Shown here in pieces: positions 36,793-48,709 of a stretch of DNA of 64,000 bases; position 1 is the stretch's first letter; each line of letters starts with the position of its first letter. Source of the DNA: Amycolatopsis saalfeldensis (GTDB lineage Bacteria; Actinomycetota; Actinomycetes; Mycobacteriales; Pseudonocardiaceae); contig NZ_FOEF01000006.1 of the NCBI RefSeq assembly GCF_900110575.1, forward strand, positions 367,765 through 431,764, read 5' to 3'. Made by a program: the position numbers and the translations under genes. Under the pieces are notes generated by a model that saw only the letters and a list, made by a program, of their open reading frames with translations, was not told the DNA's origin and did no database searches.

Positions 36793-37170
36793 ATGACCGG
36801 GCCTCTGGTCCTCTTCGCCGTGGTCTGCCTCGCCCCCTCGGCGCTCTTCTGGTGCGCCCTGCGCGTTCCGGCCCTCTACCGCTGGGTGGCCCGCCGCCGT
36901 CCCGGCCGTCCCGTGCCCGCGGGCCCGCCGATCGAACAGCTCTCGGCCGACCTGCGGCGAGTGCGGCGCCAGCTGTCCGGCTATCCGCCCGGCACCCCGG
37001 CCGCCCGCCGCTACGGCACCCGCCAGGCCTACGACGAGCTGCTGGCGACGGCGTGCCGCGAGGTCGGCGTCGACCACCGGCTCGCCGTCCTCCCGGAGGG
37101 CATCGACCGCGACCTCGAACGGCTGCGGGTGGAGGATTCGCTGCGGCAGCACGGACTCGTCGTCTCCTGA
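36793..37170 (+). CDS. conserved actinobacterial protein, one membrane helix
   Basis: 125 residues. An N-terminal membrane helix (LVLFAVVCLAPSALFWCAL) is followed by a basic stretch and a helical cytoplasmic domain with RRYGTRQAYDELLATACRE and DRDLERLRVEDSL. It is a recurrent actinobacterial family of unknown function. It lies 16 bases after the small membrane gene. Confidence 0.78.
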   Translation: MTGPLVLFAVVCLAPSALFWCALRVPALYRWVARRRPGRPVPAGPPIEQLSADLRRVRRQLSGYPPGTPAARRYGTRQAYDELLATACREVGVDHRLAVLPEGIDRDLERLRVEDSLRQHGLVVS

Positions 37171-37241
37171 GCCGGCGCCGGGTGGCTCGACCTGGTGGAA
37201 ACCCGCTCCGGAGGAGAAACGGGCGGTCCTGGCCTGGCAGG

Positions 37242-38234
37242 ATGCGCCCGGTGGACTTCCACCCGAAAGACCGGGCCCCGGACGCTTTCCAGCAACCCCT
37301 GACCGCACGGCAGGTCGAGGTGCTCTGCCGCCGTGCGTTCGGGGCGGGCACGCACGTGTGGTCGGCTGCCGAGCTGGGGCTCGGTGGGTACAACACGACC
37401 TATCGCGTCGAGCTGGGTACCGGCCCGGTCATCCTGCGGGTGGCGCCGGAGCCTGCGCGGCAGACGCGGATCGAGCGGGAGTTCATGCGCAACGAGTACG
37501 TTGCGGCGCCCTACTTCGCGCCCATCGCGCCGCTGTTGCCGCGCACGCTGGCCGCCGACTTCACGCATCAGGAGATCGGGCGGGACCACGTTTTCCAGGC
37601 CGTGCTCGACGGGCGGCCCGGGCCCGAGGTGCTGCCGGCGTACGAGCGGGACGAGCGGGGGCCGTACTTCCGGCAGCTGGGCACGATCACCCGCGCGATC
37701 CACGACGTCCGGGGCCCGGGCTTCGGCGTCGTCGCGGGGCCGCACTTCGCGAGGTGGAGCGAAGCGCTTGTCGCGTACTTCGCGGACAACGCGGCCGACG
37801 CCGAGGACGTTGGCCTCAACGCGGCGGATCTGCGCGAGGTGGGCGAACTCGCCGAACGCGATGCCGCGCTGTTCGACGAGATCACCGAACCCCGCCTGCT
37901 GCACGGCGACCTGTGGCACGTGAACGTCATGCTCGCCCCGGACCTCACCATCACCGGCGTCTTCGACCACGACCGCAGCTGGTGGGGCGACCCGGCGGCG
38001 GACTGGACGATCCACATGGCGTCCGCGAAGCCCGGCACCGAGCGCGGCGCCTTCTGGGACACCTACGGCTCGCCCGACCCGTCCCCGGAAGCCCGGCGCC
38101 GCGCGCTGTACTACCGCGCCCGCCACATCGGCGCCGTCCGGCTGGAACGCCACCGCCTCGGCAAGGACGGCCGGCTGGCCGAGTCGTACGCGGAGCTCGC
38201 CGAAGTGCTCGACGGGCTGCGCAGCGGCAGCTGA
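37242..38234 (+). CDS. aminoglycoside phosphotransferase-like kinase
   Basis: 330 residues, APH/choline kinase fold. The start ATG 37242 is near GGAGGAG; GTG at 37251 is possible. The P-loop analogue LGGYNTTYRV, Brenner motif LLHGDLWHVNVM (catalytic Asp) and metal-binding FDHDRSWWGDP are present. Such proteins phosphorylate small hydroxyl compounds such as sugars, choline or antibiotics. No resistance context is evident, so it is best called a phosphotransferase of unknown substrate. Confidence 0.87.
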   Translation: MRPVDFHPKDRAPDAFQQPLTARQVEVLCRRAFGAGTHVWSAAELGLGGYNTTYRVELGTGPVILRVAPEPARQTRIEREFMRNEYVAAPYFAPIAPLLPRTLAADFTHQEIGRDHVFQAVLDGRPGPEVLPAYERDERGPYFRQLGTITRAIHDVRGPGFGVVAGPHFARWSEALVAYFADNAADAEDVGLNAADLREVGELAERDAALFDEITEPRLLHGDLWHVNVMLAPDLTITGVFDHDRSWWGDPAADWTIHMASAKPGTERGAFWDTYGSPDPSPEARRRALYYRARHIGAVRLERHRLGKDGRLAESYAELAEVLDGLRSGS

Positions 38235-38245
38235 GCGCGGCCGGA

Positions 38246-38866
38246 TCAGCCGGTGCAGCGGGCGGCGAGGGTGGCCTGCCCGGCACCCGTCAGCTCCCGG
38301 ACTGCGGCGCCGCGGCCGGCGACGGCGAGCAGGACCGCTTCGCCGGGGCCGCGGACTTCGGGGCCGAAGCCGGCGGACCAGTCGACGTCGGTGGCGACCA
38401 GTTTGAGGCCGCGGGCGCGCCAGGGGGCACCGGTCGGCGGGGCGAACAGGACGGCTCGCAGCGCGCGGTGCAGCCGGTCCGCGGGGATCTCGCGGGGCAG
38501 GCCGAGCGGGCGGCGGATGTCCTGGTGGTGGATCGTGGCGTCGAGGAACGCGACCATGCCGCCGAGCCCGGCGGTCAGGCCACGCGGCGAGAGGTGTTCG
38601 GACAGCTGCGTGAGCAACTGCTCGGGCTCCAGCCGGTTGTAGCGGACGCCGAGCGCGTTGATCCGGGTGAGGCTGAACCGGCCCCGCAGGAAACGGCCCG
38701 CCAGCGCCCGGGTGGTCAGCTCGTCGTAGCTGAGCATGTGCGCGACGACCTCGCGCACGCACCAGCCCGCGCACAGGCTCGGGGTGTCCCACTGCGATGG
38801 CGTCAGCGTCCGCAGGAAGGTCAGCAGGTCCTGGCGTTCCGCACGGGCCATGTCGAGCATGCTCAC
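38246..38866 (-). CDS. maleylpyruvate isomerase-type DinB-like protein
   Basis: 206 residues. The N-terminal part reads LTFLRTLTPSQWDTPSLCAGW...VREVVAHM, the mycothiol-dependent maleylpyruvate isomerase fold (TIGR03083 type), with metal-binding His in AHM and in IHHQDIRRP. The start GTG 38866 (VSMLDMARAE) fits the family. It may act as a mycothiol- or metal-dependent enzyme; the substrate is unknown. It converges on the phosphotransferase gene with 11 bases between. Confidence 0.85.
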   Translation of the reverse strand: MSMLDMARAERQDLLTFLRTLTPSQWDTPSLCAGWCVREVVAHMLSYDELTTRALAGRFLRGRFSLTRINALGVRYNRLEPEQLLTQLSEHLSPRGLTAGLGGMVAFLDATIHHQDIRRPLGLPREIPADRLHRALRAVLFAPPTGAPWRARGLKLVATDVDWSAGFGPEVRGPGEAVLLAVAGRGAAVRELTGAGQATLAARCTG

Positions 38867-38889
38867 GCGAAGAACCGTACCCGGACCGG

Positions 38890-39840
38890 CTAGGAAGGAT
38901 CCGATCCGCGCAGCGCGGCCCACCAGAAGCCGAACGCGGCCACGAGCACGGTGACCGCCAGCCAGCCGCCGAAACCACTGCCGTCGACCAGCGCCCAGAA
39001 GACGCCGACGACCGGGGCGACGGCCAGCACGGGCAGGTCCGCGCGGAACTGGCGGGCCATCGGCACCGGGCGGGCCGCCGCCGCGTCACGGTCGGCGTCC
39101 GGGGCGGCAGGGTTGTCCGTGCGCCGCCCGCGTGGCTCGGTCGAGCGCACCGCGCCGGACGGGAACAGCAGCTCGCCGTCCGAGCCGCCGGCCCGGATCA
39201 CCACGTGCCGGTCACGCAGCACGTCGCCGAGCACCTCGACCTTCGACGGCGAGGGCAGGCCGATCAGGCTGGGGGAGAAGTACACCGGGATCCACCGCGG
39301 CGAGGCCGTCTCGGTCTCGATCCACGAGCGGGCCAGCACCCCGCGCTGCACCTTCACCCGCCGCACCGGCACCCCCGGCCGGGCCTTGGCGCGCAGGGGC
39401 CGCACGAAACGCGTCAACAGCAGGAAAACGTCGAAGCCCAGCACCACCACCGCCGCGACCACGGTCACCGTGGCGTAGGTCGACGCGCGGTCGGCCGTCA
39501 CCAGCGGGCTCGCGCCGCGGGTCACCGCGTGGCCGGGCCGCGCGGGGTCGTAGACCACCGGGACCTGCGTGCCGGCCGGGGGAGCGGAGCCGTCCAGGCC
39601 GACGTCGGCGGTCACGTCCGCGCCGCCGGGCCCGGGGAAGCGCACGGTCACCGAGCCGTCGCCGGCGCGCACCACGGTGCCGGTCGTCTGCGTGGTCACG
39701 CCCCGCAGCTCGGCCTGCGCGTGGGAGAACTCCAGCAGCTGCAGCACGAACACCGCCGCGCACGCCAGCAGCGCCACCGCGCTCGTCACCAGGATGTGGC
39801 GCACCGGCCGCCGTCGCAGGAACTCTCGCACGCCAACCAC
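38890..39840 (-). CDS. membrane protein, DUF3592-like
   Basis: 316 residues. One N-terminal helix is followed by an extracytoplasmic segment of about 65 residues (TTGTVVRAGDGSVTVRF; PVVYDPARPGHAV), which resembles DUF3592 domains; then come a second helix, a cytoplasmic region of about 130 residues and a C-terminal helix pair. Function unknown. GTG at 39840 or 39831 are both possible starts. The gene ends 23 bases before the DinB-like start, so the two may be one transcript. Confidence 0.8.
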   Translation of the reverse strand: MVGVREFLRRRPVRHILVTSAVALLACAAVFVLQLLEFSHAQAELRGVTTQTTGTVVRAGDGSVTVRFPGPGGADVTADVGLDGSAPPAGTQVPVVYDPARPGHAVTRGASPLVTADRASTYATVTVVAAVVVLGFDVFLLLTRFVRPLRAKARPGVPVRRVKVQRGVLARSWIETETASPRWIPVYFSPSLIGLPSPSKVEVLGDVLRDRHVVIRAGGSDGELLFPSGAVRSTEPRGRRTDNPAAPDADRDAAAARPVPMARQFRADLPVLAVAPVVGVFWALVDGSGFGGWLAVTVLVAAFGFWWAALRGSDPS

Positions 39841-39920
39841 CTTAACCGTCTACAAAGGCCTGACATGGCAGAGCGGCACGGACCTGAAGGCCCGCGCCGC
39901 TCTCCCGGGAAACTGCCGTG

Positions 39921-41615
39921 CTACTTCACGAAGCCGATCTTCAGGTAGTCGTACGGGTTGTTCGCGTAACCCGGCGAACCGAAGTTGCCCAGCGTCTTGC
40001 GCGTGGCGAACGCGCCCGGCGACTGGAAGATCGGGAGCTGGTGGCCCACCGCCCAGATCTCCTTGTCGGCCGCGTTGATGTCGGCGGCCCGCTTGGTGTC
40101 GTCCAGTTCCTGCGCCGCGGTGTCGAGGAGCTGGTTCAGCTTGTCGTCACCGATGTGGCCGTAGTTCTGGTTGACGTTCTTCGGGTCCAGGTAGTAGATG
40201 CCCTTGCTGCCGCCGATGGGGAAGGAGTTCGACAGCCAGCGGAACAGCGTCAGGTCGAAGTTGCCGACGTTGACGTAGTTCTTGAAGAACTCGGTGCTCG
40301 GCACGGGCTGGATGTCCAGGCCCACGCCGATCGCCTTCAGCTCCGACTGCATGATCTGGCCGGTCTGCTGGCTGATCGGGGTGCCAGACGGGATCACCAG
40401 GCGCAGCTTGAGCTGCTTGCCGTCCTTGGCGCGCAGGTCGCCGGACTGCTTCCAGCCGAGCTTGTCCAGCTCCGCCTTCGCGGCGTCGGCGTTGTACTTG
40501 TACGGGCCCGAGTTGTCCTCGTAGTCCTTGGAGCCCTTGAGGTACAGGTGGTTGCCGATCGGGGTGGTGTCCTTCTGCATCTGGCCCAGGATCGACTTGC
40601 TGATCCCGACGGTGTCGATGCCCTTCATGATCGCCAGCCGCAGGTCCTTGTCGGCCAGGATCGAGCCGGCCGCGCCGTTGAACGTCACGTGCGTGTAGTC
40701 CGGGTTGTTGGACTGCCGGATCGCCACGTTCGGGTCGGTCTGCGCCCGCTTGTAGGTGTTGATGTCGTTGTTGATGTTGTAGAAGTCGATCTGGCCGTTC
40801 GCGAAGGCGTCCGGCTGCGCGGCGCGGTCGACGACCTTGTAGGTCACCGTGTCCAGCTTCGGCTTGTCGCCCCACCAGCTCGGGTCACGCTCGACCACCG
40901 CGGTCTTGGCGGTCTGGTCGATGCTCTTGATCTTGAACGGGCCCGCGGTGATCTCCGGCTTGGCCGCCCACGCCTTGTTGAACGTGTTCGCGTCGGCGTT
41001 GAGCTCCTTCGGGTAGAAGGGGCTGAACAGCGACTTCCACTCCGCGAACTTCTTGCCGAAGGTGACCTTCACGTCCTGGTCGTCGGTGCCCCGCTCGACC
41101 TTCGAGATGTCCTCGTAGCCGGTGGTGCCGGAAACCAGGTAGGCCGGGTCTTTGCCGTTGAGCACCTTGGCGTACGCGGCGAAGTCCTCCCAGGAGAACT
41201 GCCGGCCGTTGCTCCACTTGGCCTTCGGGTTGATCTTGTACTCGATCACCTGCGGGTCGGTGCTGACGACCTCGGCCGAGGTCAGGTAGTCCTTGTTCAT
41301 GACCACCGAGGAGTCGGCGTTCTGGGTGAAGATGTAGGGCAGGATGGCGCCGTCCATGTAGGCGCCGTCGGCCACCGTGCCGTCGACCTGGTTGTAGTTC
41401 CAGTTGTCGGGCAGCTGGTCGACCGGCCACTTGAGGTCGCCGCCGTCCTTCAGCTGGTCGACCGGCATCGCGTTGATGTCGGCGGACTTCACCGTGTTGC
41501 TGCCGGCGTCCTGGAGGCCACTGTTGCCGCCGCTGCTGCCACTGCCGCAGGCGGACAGGATCAGCCCCAGGGCGGCAACGGGTGCCACGAGTGCGGCCAT
41601 ACTCCGTCGCTTCAT
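39921..41615 (-). CDS. oligopeptide ABC transporter substrate-binding lipoprotein
   Basis: 564 residues, family 5 binding protein (DppA/OppA type). The ATG at 41615 has GAGAGG five bases upstream; a GTG at 41621 overlaps it and is less likely. Lipobox LILSAC marks membrane anchoring. The cleft region has SNGRQFSWEDF and the C-terminal half GTPISQQTGQIMQSELKAIG. It is the last gene of the operon, 40 bases after the ATPase, which is unusual as binding proteins are often first. Confidence 0.92.
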   Translation of the reverse strand: MKRRSMAALVAPVAALGLILSACGSGSSGGNSGLQDAGSNTVKSADINAMPVDQLKDGGDLKWPVDQLPDNWNYNQVDGTVADGAYMDGAILPYIFTQNADSSVVMNKDYLTSAEVVSTDPQVIEYKINPKAKWSNGRQFSWEDFAAYAKVLNGKDPAYLVSGTTGYEDISKVERGTDDQDVKVTFGKKFAEWKSLFSPFYPKELNADANTFNKAWAAKPEITAGPFKIKSIDQTAKTAVVERDPSWWGDKPKLDTVTYKVVDRAAQPDAFANGQIDFYNINNDINTYKRAQTDPNVAIRQSNNPDYTHVTFNGAAGSILADKDLRLAIMKGIDTVGISKSILGQMQKDTTPIGNHLYLKGSKDYEDNSGPYKYNADAAKAELDKLGWKQSGDLRAKDGKQLKLRLVIPSGTPISQQTGQIMQSELKAIGVGLDIQPVPSTEFFKNYVNVGNFDLTLFRWLSNSFPIGGSKGIYYLDPKNVNQNYGHIGDDKLNQLLDTAAQELDDTKRAADINAADKEIWAVGHQLPIFQSPGAFATRKTLGNFGSPGYANNPYDYLKIGFVK

Positions 41616-41655
41616 TTTCACCTCTCTTTTACCTGTGTTGCCAACGGATGCGTGG

Positions 41656-43788
41656 CTACACGACTTCGCGGGTCTGGGCGTAGTGGCAGGCGACGTCGTG
41701 GTCGGCGGCGTGCGACTCCCGCAGCGGCTCGACGTCGATGCACTTGCGTTGGTCCTGTTCGGACAGTTGCGCGAACACGAAGCAGCGCGTGCGGAACCGG
41801 CAGCCGGACGGCGGGTTCGCCGGGCTCGGCAGGTCGCCGGTCAGGATGATCCGGGTGCGCTCGCGTTCCTTGACCGGGTCCGGGATCGGGATCGCGGACA
41901 GCAGGGCCTGGGTGTACGGGTGCTGCGGCGCGTCGAAGACCGTCTGCACGTCGCCGATCTCCACGATCTTGCCGAGGTACATCACGGCCACCCGGTCGGC
42001 GATGTGCCGGATCACCGAGAGGTCGTGCGCCACGAACAGGTACGACAGGCCGAGCTTGGCCTTCAGCTCGTCGAGCAGGTTGATCACGCCGGCCTGGATC
42101 GACACGTCGAGCGCCGACACCGGCTCGTCCAGCACGATCAGCTTCGGCTCGAGCGCGAGCGCCCGCGCGATGCCGATGCGCTGGCGCTGCCCGCCGGAGA
42201 ACTCGGCCGGGTAGCGGTCGCGGTGCTCCGGGCGCAGCCCGACCAGGCCGAGCAGCTCGGGGATCCGCTTGTCGATGCGGTCCTTGCCGTAGCCGTGCAC
42301 CGCCATCGGCTCGGCGATGATGTCGCCGATCGGCAGCCGCGGGTCCAGCGCCGCCATCGGGTCCTGGAACACCACCTGCAGGTCGCGCCGGATGCCCTTG
42401 CGGTCCTTGCCGCTCAGCTTCGCGACGTCCTTGCCGAGCACCGCCACCGAGCCGACGGACGGGGCCGCCAGCTCGAGGATCTCCATCAGCGTGGTCGACT
42501 TGCCGCAGCCGGACTCGCCGACCAGCCCGAGCGTCTCGCCCTCGACGATGTCGAAGCTGACGCCGTCGACCGCGCGCACGGTGCCGACCTTGCGCTTGAG
42601 CACGGCGCCCTTGGTGACCGAATAGTGCTTCTCCAGCTCCCGCACGTCGAGCACGGTCGCGCGCTCGGCCCGCGGCTTGGCGGCCACGGGCGGCGCCTCG
42701 ATGACCTCGGCGCCGTAGACCTCCGCGGCGCCGGCCTCGGGCTTGGCCAGCTCCTCGGTGCGGATGCAGGCGGCCCGGTGCGTGGTGTCGACCGGCGCGT
42801 TCGGGTTGCCCGGCGTGATCGTGTACAGCTCCGGCTCGGCGTCGAGGCAGGCGTCGATCGCCAGCGGGCAGCGCGGCGCGAACGGGCAGCCGGTCGGCAG
42901 GTCCACCAGCGACGGCGGCTGCCCCTCGATCGGCACCAGCGGCTGCTTCTCGTGCGCGTCCACCCGCGGGATCGAGCCGAGCAGGCCGAGGGTGTACGGC
43001 ATCCGCGGCTGGGCGTAGATCGTCTCCACCGGGCCCTGCTCGACCGCTTTCCCGGCGTACATCACCATCAGCCGGTCGGCGAACCCGGCGACCACGCCGA
43101 GGTCGTGGGTGATGATCACGATCCCGGCGCCGGTGACCTCCTGCGCGGTCTTGAGCACCTCCAGCACCTGGGCCTGCACCGTCACGTCGAGCGCGGTGGT
43201 CGGCTCGTCGGCGATGATCAGGTCCGGGTCGTTGGCGATCGCGATGGCGATCACCGCGCGCTGGCGCATGCCGCCGGAGAACTCGTGCGGGAACGCCTTC
43301 GCGCGCTGCGCGGCGTTCGGGATCCCGACCAGGTCCAGCAGCTCCACGGCCCGGTTGTTGGCCTGCTGCTTGGTGATCCGGCCCTTGCCGTGCACCAGCA
43401 GCGCCTCGGCGATCTGCGCGCCCACCGTGTACACCGGCGTCAGCGCGGAGAGCGGGTCCTGGAAGACCATGGAGATCTTCTCGCCCCGCAGCTTCGACAG
43501 GTCGGTGTCGGACTTGCCGATCAGCTCGCTGTCCTGGAACCGGATGGACCCGGAAACCTTGGCCTGCGGCGGAAGCAGCCCCATCACGGCGAGCGAGGAC
43601 ACGGACTTGCCGGAGCCGGACTCGCCGACGATGCCCAGCACCTCACCGGCCGCGACCTCATAGGACAGTCCGCGCACGGCGGTCACGCGGCCCGACTCGG
43701 ACGGGAACGAGACCTCGAGGTTCGACACCTCGAGCACCGTGCCGGTCGGTTTCTCGGTCTCCGCGCCCAGGGCGAGTGCGGCGCTCAT
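41656..43788 (-). CDS. fused double ATPase of the oligopeptide ABC transporter (DppD-DppF)
   Basis: 710 residues with two complete ATPase domains. Domain 1 (about 15-330) has [12 protein letters not shown]-type FSGGMRQ and DEPTTALD; domain 2 (about 375-690) has [16 protein letters not shown] and DEPVSALD. Each is followed by the oligopeptide-type C-terminal domain with Cys-rich GCPFAPRC and GCRFRTRC, which bind an iron-sulfur cluster in related proteins. Fusion of the DppD and DppF parts is common in actinobacteria. It overlaps the upstream permease by 4 bases. Confidence 0.93.
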   Translation of the reverse strand: MSAALALGAETEKPTGTVLEVSNLEVSFPSESGRVTAVRGLSYEVAAGEVLGIVGESGSGKSVSSLAVMGLLPPQAKVSGSIRFQDSELIGKSDTDLSKLRGEKISMVFQDPLSALTPVYTVGAQIAEALLVHGKGRITKQQANNRAVELLDLVGIPNAAQRAKAFPHEFSGGMRQRAVIAIAIANDPDLIIADEPTTALDVTVQAQVLEVLKTAQEVTGAGIVIITHDLGVVAGFADRLMVMYAGKAVEQGPVETIYAQPRMPYTLGLLGSIPRVDAHEKQPLVPIEGQPPSLVDLPTGCPFAPRCPLAIDACLDAEPELYTITPGNPNAPVDTTHRAACIRTEELAKPEAGAAEVYGAEVIEAPPVAAKPRAERATVLDVRELEKHYSVTKGAVLKRKVGTVRAVDGVSFDIVEGETLGLVGESGCGKSTTLMEILELAAPSVGSVAVLGKDVAKLSGKDRKGIRRDLQVVFQDPMAALDPRLPIGDIIAEPMAVHGYGKDRIDKRIPELLGLVGLRPEHRDRYPAEFSGGQRQRIGIARALALEPKLIVLDEPVSALDVSIQAGVINLLDELKAKLGLSYLFVAHDLSVIRHIADRVAVMYLGKIVEIGDVQTVFDAPQHPYTQALLSAIPIPDPVKERERTRIILTGDLPSPANPPSGCRFRTRCFVFAQLSEQDQRKCIDVEPLRESHAADHDVACHYAQTREVV

Positions 43789-44789
43789 GCTTCGGCTCCA
43801 GCGATCTTCGACGACGAGGGTGACTTGGTCTTTTCGGCTATCCGCTTGCGTTCCTTGCGCCGGGAGCGGCTCGCGGACGGGTCGAGCGCGTCGCGCAGGC
43901 CGTCACCGGCGAAGTTCACCGCGAGCACGGTGAACACGAGGAAGCCCGCCGGGATGTAGAACAGCCACGGGAAGGTGCGCACCGCGTCGGAGCCCGCGGA
44001 GATCAGCGTGCCGAGCGAAACGTCCGGCGACTGCACCCCGAAACCGAAGAACGACAGCGAGGTCTCGGTGATGATCGCGACGCCGACGTTGATCGTCGCG
44101 TCGATGATCAGCAGCGAGGCCATGTTGGGCACGATGTGCTTGAAGATGATCCGCCAGGCCGGCTGGCCCATGAACTTCGCGGCCTTGACGAACTCGCGCT
44201 CGCGCAGGGTCAGCGTCATGCCGCGCACGATGCGGGCGGTGATCATCCACTGGAACAGCGCGATCAGGCCGACCAGGATCAGCCAGGTCTTGCCGCGGAA
44301 GGCGGGCGAGAGGATCGAGATGATCAGGAACGGCGGCAGGATCAGCAGCAGGTCGACGATCCACATGGCGATCCGGTCGGTCCAGCCGCCGAAGTACCCC
44401 GCGGCCGCGCCGACGATCGACGCGACACCGGTGGAGAACAACGCGGCCAGCAGGCCGATGGTCAGCGACTTCTGCAGCCCGCGCAAGGTCTGCGCGAACA
44501 TGTCGCCGCCGATCTGGTTGGTCCCGAACCAGTGGTTCCCGTCCGGCGGCATCAGGTTCGCCGCCGGGTCGAGCTGGTCGTAGGCCCACGGCGAGTACCA
44601 GGTGTAGGTGAAGGCCAGGATGTAGAACAGCACGATCACGGCCAGCGCGACGACGGCGAGCCGGTTGCGCAGGAAGCGCCGCAGCACGAGCTTGCCGCGG
44701 CCCGAGGACTTGCTGTCGGCCTCGAGGGCCGGGTCGGTCGCCAGCACGGCCGAGTCGGCGATGTCGGCCTCGTTCACGGGAGCGGCCAT
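43785..44789 (-). CDS. oligopeptide ABC transporter permease (DppC type)
   Basis: 334 residues. A polar N-terminus with the OppC_N region, a periplasmic segment with [13 protein letters not shown], six helices, and the docking loop [16 protein letters not shown]. Start ATG 44789 shares its first base with the stop of the DppB-type gene; the stop overlaps the ATPase start. It forms the channel with the DppB-type subunit. Confidence 0.92.
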   Translation of the reverse strand: MAAPVNEADIADSAVLATDPALEADSKSSGRGKLVLRRFLRNRLAVVALAVIVLFYILAFTYTWYSPWAYDQLDPAANLMPPDGNHWFGTNQIGGDMFAQTLRGLQKSLTIGLLAALFSTGVASIVGAAAGYFGGWTDRIAMWIVDLLLILPPFLIISILSPAFRGKTWLILVGLIALFQWMITARIVRGMTLTLREREFVKAAKFMGQPAWRIIFKHIVPNMASLLIIDATINVGVAIITETSLSFFGFGVQSPDVSLGTLISAGSDAVRTFPWLFYIPAGFLVFTVLAVNFAGDGLRDALDPSASRSRRKERKRIAEKTKSPSSSKIAGAEA

Positions 44790-45766
44790 CAGATCCTCAC
44801 CCTCGGGTCGAGTACTGCGTAGAGCACGTCGGAAAGCCAGCCGGCGAACAGCACGCAGATGGCGATGAACAGGGTCACGGTGGCCACGATGTTGGTGTCC
44901 TGCTTCTGGATCCCGGTGATCAGCCAGTCGCCCATGCCGTACCAGCCGAAGATGCGCTCGGTGAAGATGCCGCCGGTGACCAGCAGGCCGAAGCCGAACG
45001 CGAACAGCGTCGCCATCGGGATCAGGGCGGTGCGCAGGCCGTGCTTGAACAGCGCGCGCCGCCGGGTCAGCCCCTTGGCCTGCGCGGTGCGCAGGAAGTC
45101 CGAGCCCAGCACGTCGAGCATCGCCGAACGCTGATAACGGCTGTAATAGGCGACCTGCGTGAGCACGATCGCCAGGGTCGGCACGATCAGGTGCTGCAGC
45201 CGGTCGAGCAGCACGTCGCCGAAACCGCCGGTGACACTGCCCTGCTCGCCCTGCACGATGAAGAACTGATAACCGCCGAGCAGGTTGTCGTTGACCGACT
45301 GCGCGCCCGCCTTGAGGATCGTGGCGATCACGAACACCGGCGTCGAGAGCACCACGAACGAGAACGTGGTGGCGATGTAGTCGCTGATCTTGTACTGCCG
45401 GATCGCGCTCACCACACCGACCAGCACACCGATGATGATGCCGATCGTGATGCCCAGCAGGAACAGCCGGAGGCTCACGCCGACCCGGCGGAACAGCTCG
45501 TCGGTGATCGCCTGATCGGCGACCGTCCGGCCGAAGTTCCCCTGGAACACCCCGCTGAGCCAGGTGAAGAACCGCTCGGGGATCGGCTGGTTCAGGTAGA
45601 GCTCGGCCGCCTTGGCGTCGATCGTCGCCTGGGGCGCGGGGGGATTCCGCAGCTTCAGCGCGTCGAGCGGGCTGAACGCCAGCGACGCGAGGGAAAAGGC
45701 CGCGAAGGTGGCGACCAGGCACAGTGCCACGTAGTTGATGAGGCGGCGGATGAGGAAGCCGATCAT
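44789..45766 (-). CDS. oligopeptide ABC transporter permease (DppB type)
   Basis: 325 residues, six helices. The ATG at 45766 is preferred because GGAGG precedes it by five bases; an ATG four codons upstream overlaps that site. The typical long periplasmic region after helix 1 (NQPIPERFFTWLSGVFQGNFG) and docking loop FLRTAQAKGLTRRRAL are seen. It is the first gene of the operon B-C-DF-A. Confidence 0.92.
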   Translation of the reverse strand: MIGFLIRRLINYVALCLVATFAAFSLASLAFSPLDALKLRNPPAPQATIDAKAAELYLNQPIPERFFTWLSGVFQGNFGRTVADQAITDELFRRVGVSLRLFLLGITIGIIIGVLVGVVSAIRQYKISDYIATTFSFVVLSTPVFVIATILKAGAQSVNDNLLGGYQFFIVQGEQGSVTGGFGDVLLDRLQHLIVPTLAIVLTQVAYYSRYQRSAMLDVLGSDFLRTAQAKGLTRRRALFKHGLRTALIPMATLFAFGFGLLVTGGIFTERIFGWYGMGDWLITGIQKQDTNIVATVTLFIAICVLFAGWLSDVLYAVLDPRVRI

Positions 45767-46258
45767 GGAGTCCTCCATTCACCGGGAGCGAAGGATCGGC
45801 TCCGCTCCGTCGGCCGTGCTTGTTTCCCGCCCCATTGAGTTTTCATCGAAACCACTAGCCCGGTGCTGCCTTCCGAATGCTGACGCTCGTTGTCGGCGCA
45901 GCATAAACCGAACGGGCCGGATCGCTCTCCGATCCCAGGCAACCAAACAATCACGATTTCCGTCACCCGGCTGTGAACAACCGACTTTCGGGTGTGGCGG
46001 GCCCGGGTTTGCCGAGGTAATCAAAAGCGGGCGCCCGTAGCGGTGGGTACCACCCCGGATACTCGCGATGACGTTCCGGAAATGTTTCGGATTGAGCCGG
46101 GAATGTTTCCGGGTAAGACCGGAACGATGAAACGGGCAAAACGGACAGGTGGGTTCGCGACCCGTTCCGCCCCGGCACCGTCCACAATGGCCGGACACGA
46201 CGAAGAACCCCGTCACCGCAAGCGGGTGACGGGGTTCTTCGTTCGTAACTGAGCCGGT
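45767..46258. other. dpp upstream region
   Basis: 492 bases holding the peptide operon promoter and the sigA terminator. Three short related elements lie at 46076-46125 (see findings). A TTTATGCT on the minus strand near 45905 could be part of a promoter, but no good -35 accompanies it. No gene was recognised. Confidence 0.45.
46200..46242. terminator. sigA terminator hairpin, 18-bp stem
   Basis: Arms 46200-46217 and 46225-46242 are perfectly complementary (ACGAAGAACCCCGTCACC on the left) around a 7-base loop. On the minus strand it starts 17 bases after the sigA stop. Confidence 0.85.
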
Positions 46259-47650
<1,392 letters not shown>

Positions 47651-47883
47651 TTACGCCCTTTCGCAGCGGTCGATCATGACGAGCCGAGGTATCGCCACCT
47701 CGGCTGCCTCACATTCGGGGAACACGCCTCGGCCTGCGGTTTTGCGCCCCGCAGCCGTGGGCCGTGTTCCATTGTAACGACGGCCGGGCAGTGCGTCGCG
47801 AAGCGATCACCCTCCGGCCTCCCGGACGGTACCCGCGCGTGACCCCCTCGTGACCGAGGGCAGCCGTGGCGCGGTCCGCCCGG

Positions 47884-48645
47884 TCAGTGCTCGATGCCCT
47901 CCACGGCGGCGGCCGCGGCGCCCACGATGCCCGCGTTGTTCTGCAACGACGCGACGATCACCGGGGTGCGGATGTCCAGCAGCGGCACCCACTTCTCCGC
48001 CTTCTTGCTCACCCCGCCGCCGACGATGAACAGGTCCGGCCAGATCAGGTTCTCCAGCACGCTCAGGTAGCGGTGCACCCGCTTGGCCCACTGCGGGTAG
48101 GTCAGCTCCTCATTGTCCTTCACCGACGCCGCGGCGCGCTTCTCCGCGTCGTGCCCGTCCACCTCGACGTGGCCGAACTCGGTGTTCGGCACGAGGTGGC
48201 CGTCGTGGAACACCGCGCTGCCGATGCCGGTGCCGAAGGTGAGCAGCGCGGTCACGCCGGTGCGGGCGGCGGGGTCGCCGAAGCGGATCTCGGCCATGCC
48301 GGCCGCGTCCGCGTCGTTCAGCATCGCCACGTCTTCGACGCCGCGGCCGAGCCGCTTGGCGAACAGCGCGTCGGCGTCGGTGGCGATCCACTTGTGGTCG
48401 ATGTTCGCCGCCGTGTGCGCGACGCCCTTCTTGACCACCGCGGGCAGCGTCACGCCGACCGGGCCGTCCCAGCCGGCCATCCGCACGATCTCCGCGACCA
48501 CGTCGGCGACCGCGTCCGGGGTCGACGGCTGCGGCGTGTCGATCCGGTGCCGTTCGCCGATGAGCTCTCCCCGCTCCAAATCGACCAGCGCGCCCTTGAT
48601 CCCGCTGCCGCCGATGTCGATTCCGAAACCTCGGGTCGCCGTCAC
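47884..48645 (-). CDS. ppgK: polyphosphate glucokinase
   Basis: 253 residues, ROK-type sugar kinase that phosphorylates glucose from polyphosphate or ATP. Motifs: phosphate-binding [15 protein letters not shown], catalytic MLNDADAAG, and [12 protein letters not shown]. The zinc motif of ROK repressors is absent, as expected. The GTG at 48645 follows GAAGGGA; a start seven codons upstream is less likely. The order ppgK-sigA is the same as in mycobacteria. Confidence 0.93.
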   Translation of the reverse strand: MTATRGFGIDIGGSGIKGALVDLERGELIGERHRIDTPQPSTPDAVADVVAEIVRMAGWDGPVGVTLPAVVKKGVAHTAANIDHKWIATDADALFAKRLGRGVEDVAMLNDADAAGMAEIRFGDPAARTGVTALLTFGTGIGSAVFHDGHLVPNTEFGHVEVDGHDAEKRAAASVKDNEELTYPQWAKRVHRYLSVLENLIWPDLFIVGGGVSKKAEKWVPLLDIRTPVIVASLQNNAGIVGAAAAAVEGIEH

Positions 48646-48709
48646 TGACGTGGTCCCTTCTCGCACGATTCAGAAGTCTGCTTCGGAGACTTTAACCGGA
48701 TGTGGTGAC

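Noticed and set aside
37242..38234. Antibiotic resistance phosphotransferase
   Set aside because: Only the general kinase fold is visible; there is no specific similarity or resistance context to support a drug substrate.
39870..39903. Terminator hairpin after the peptide-binding protein gene (AGAGCGGC/GCCGCTCT)
   Set aside because: Only 8 bp with an 18-base loop; too weak to call.
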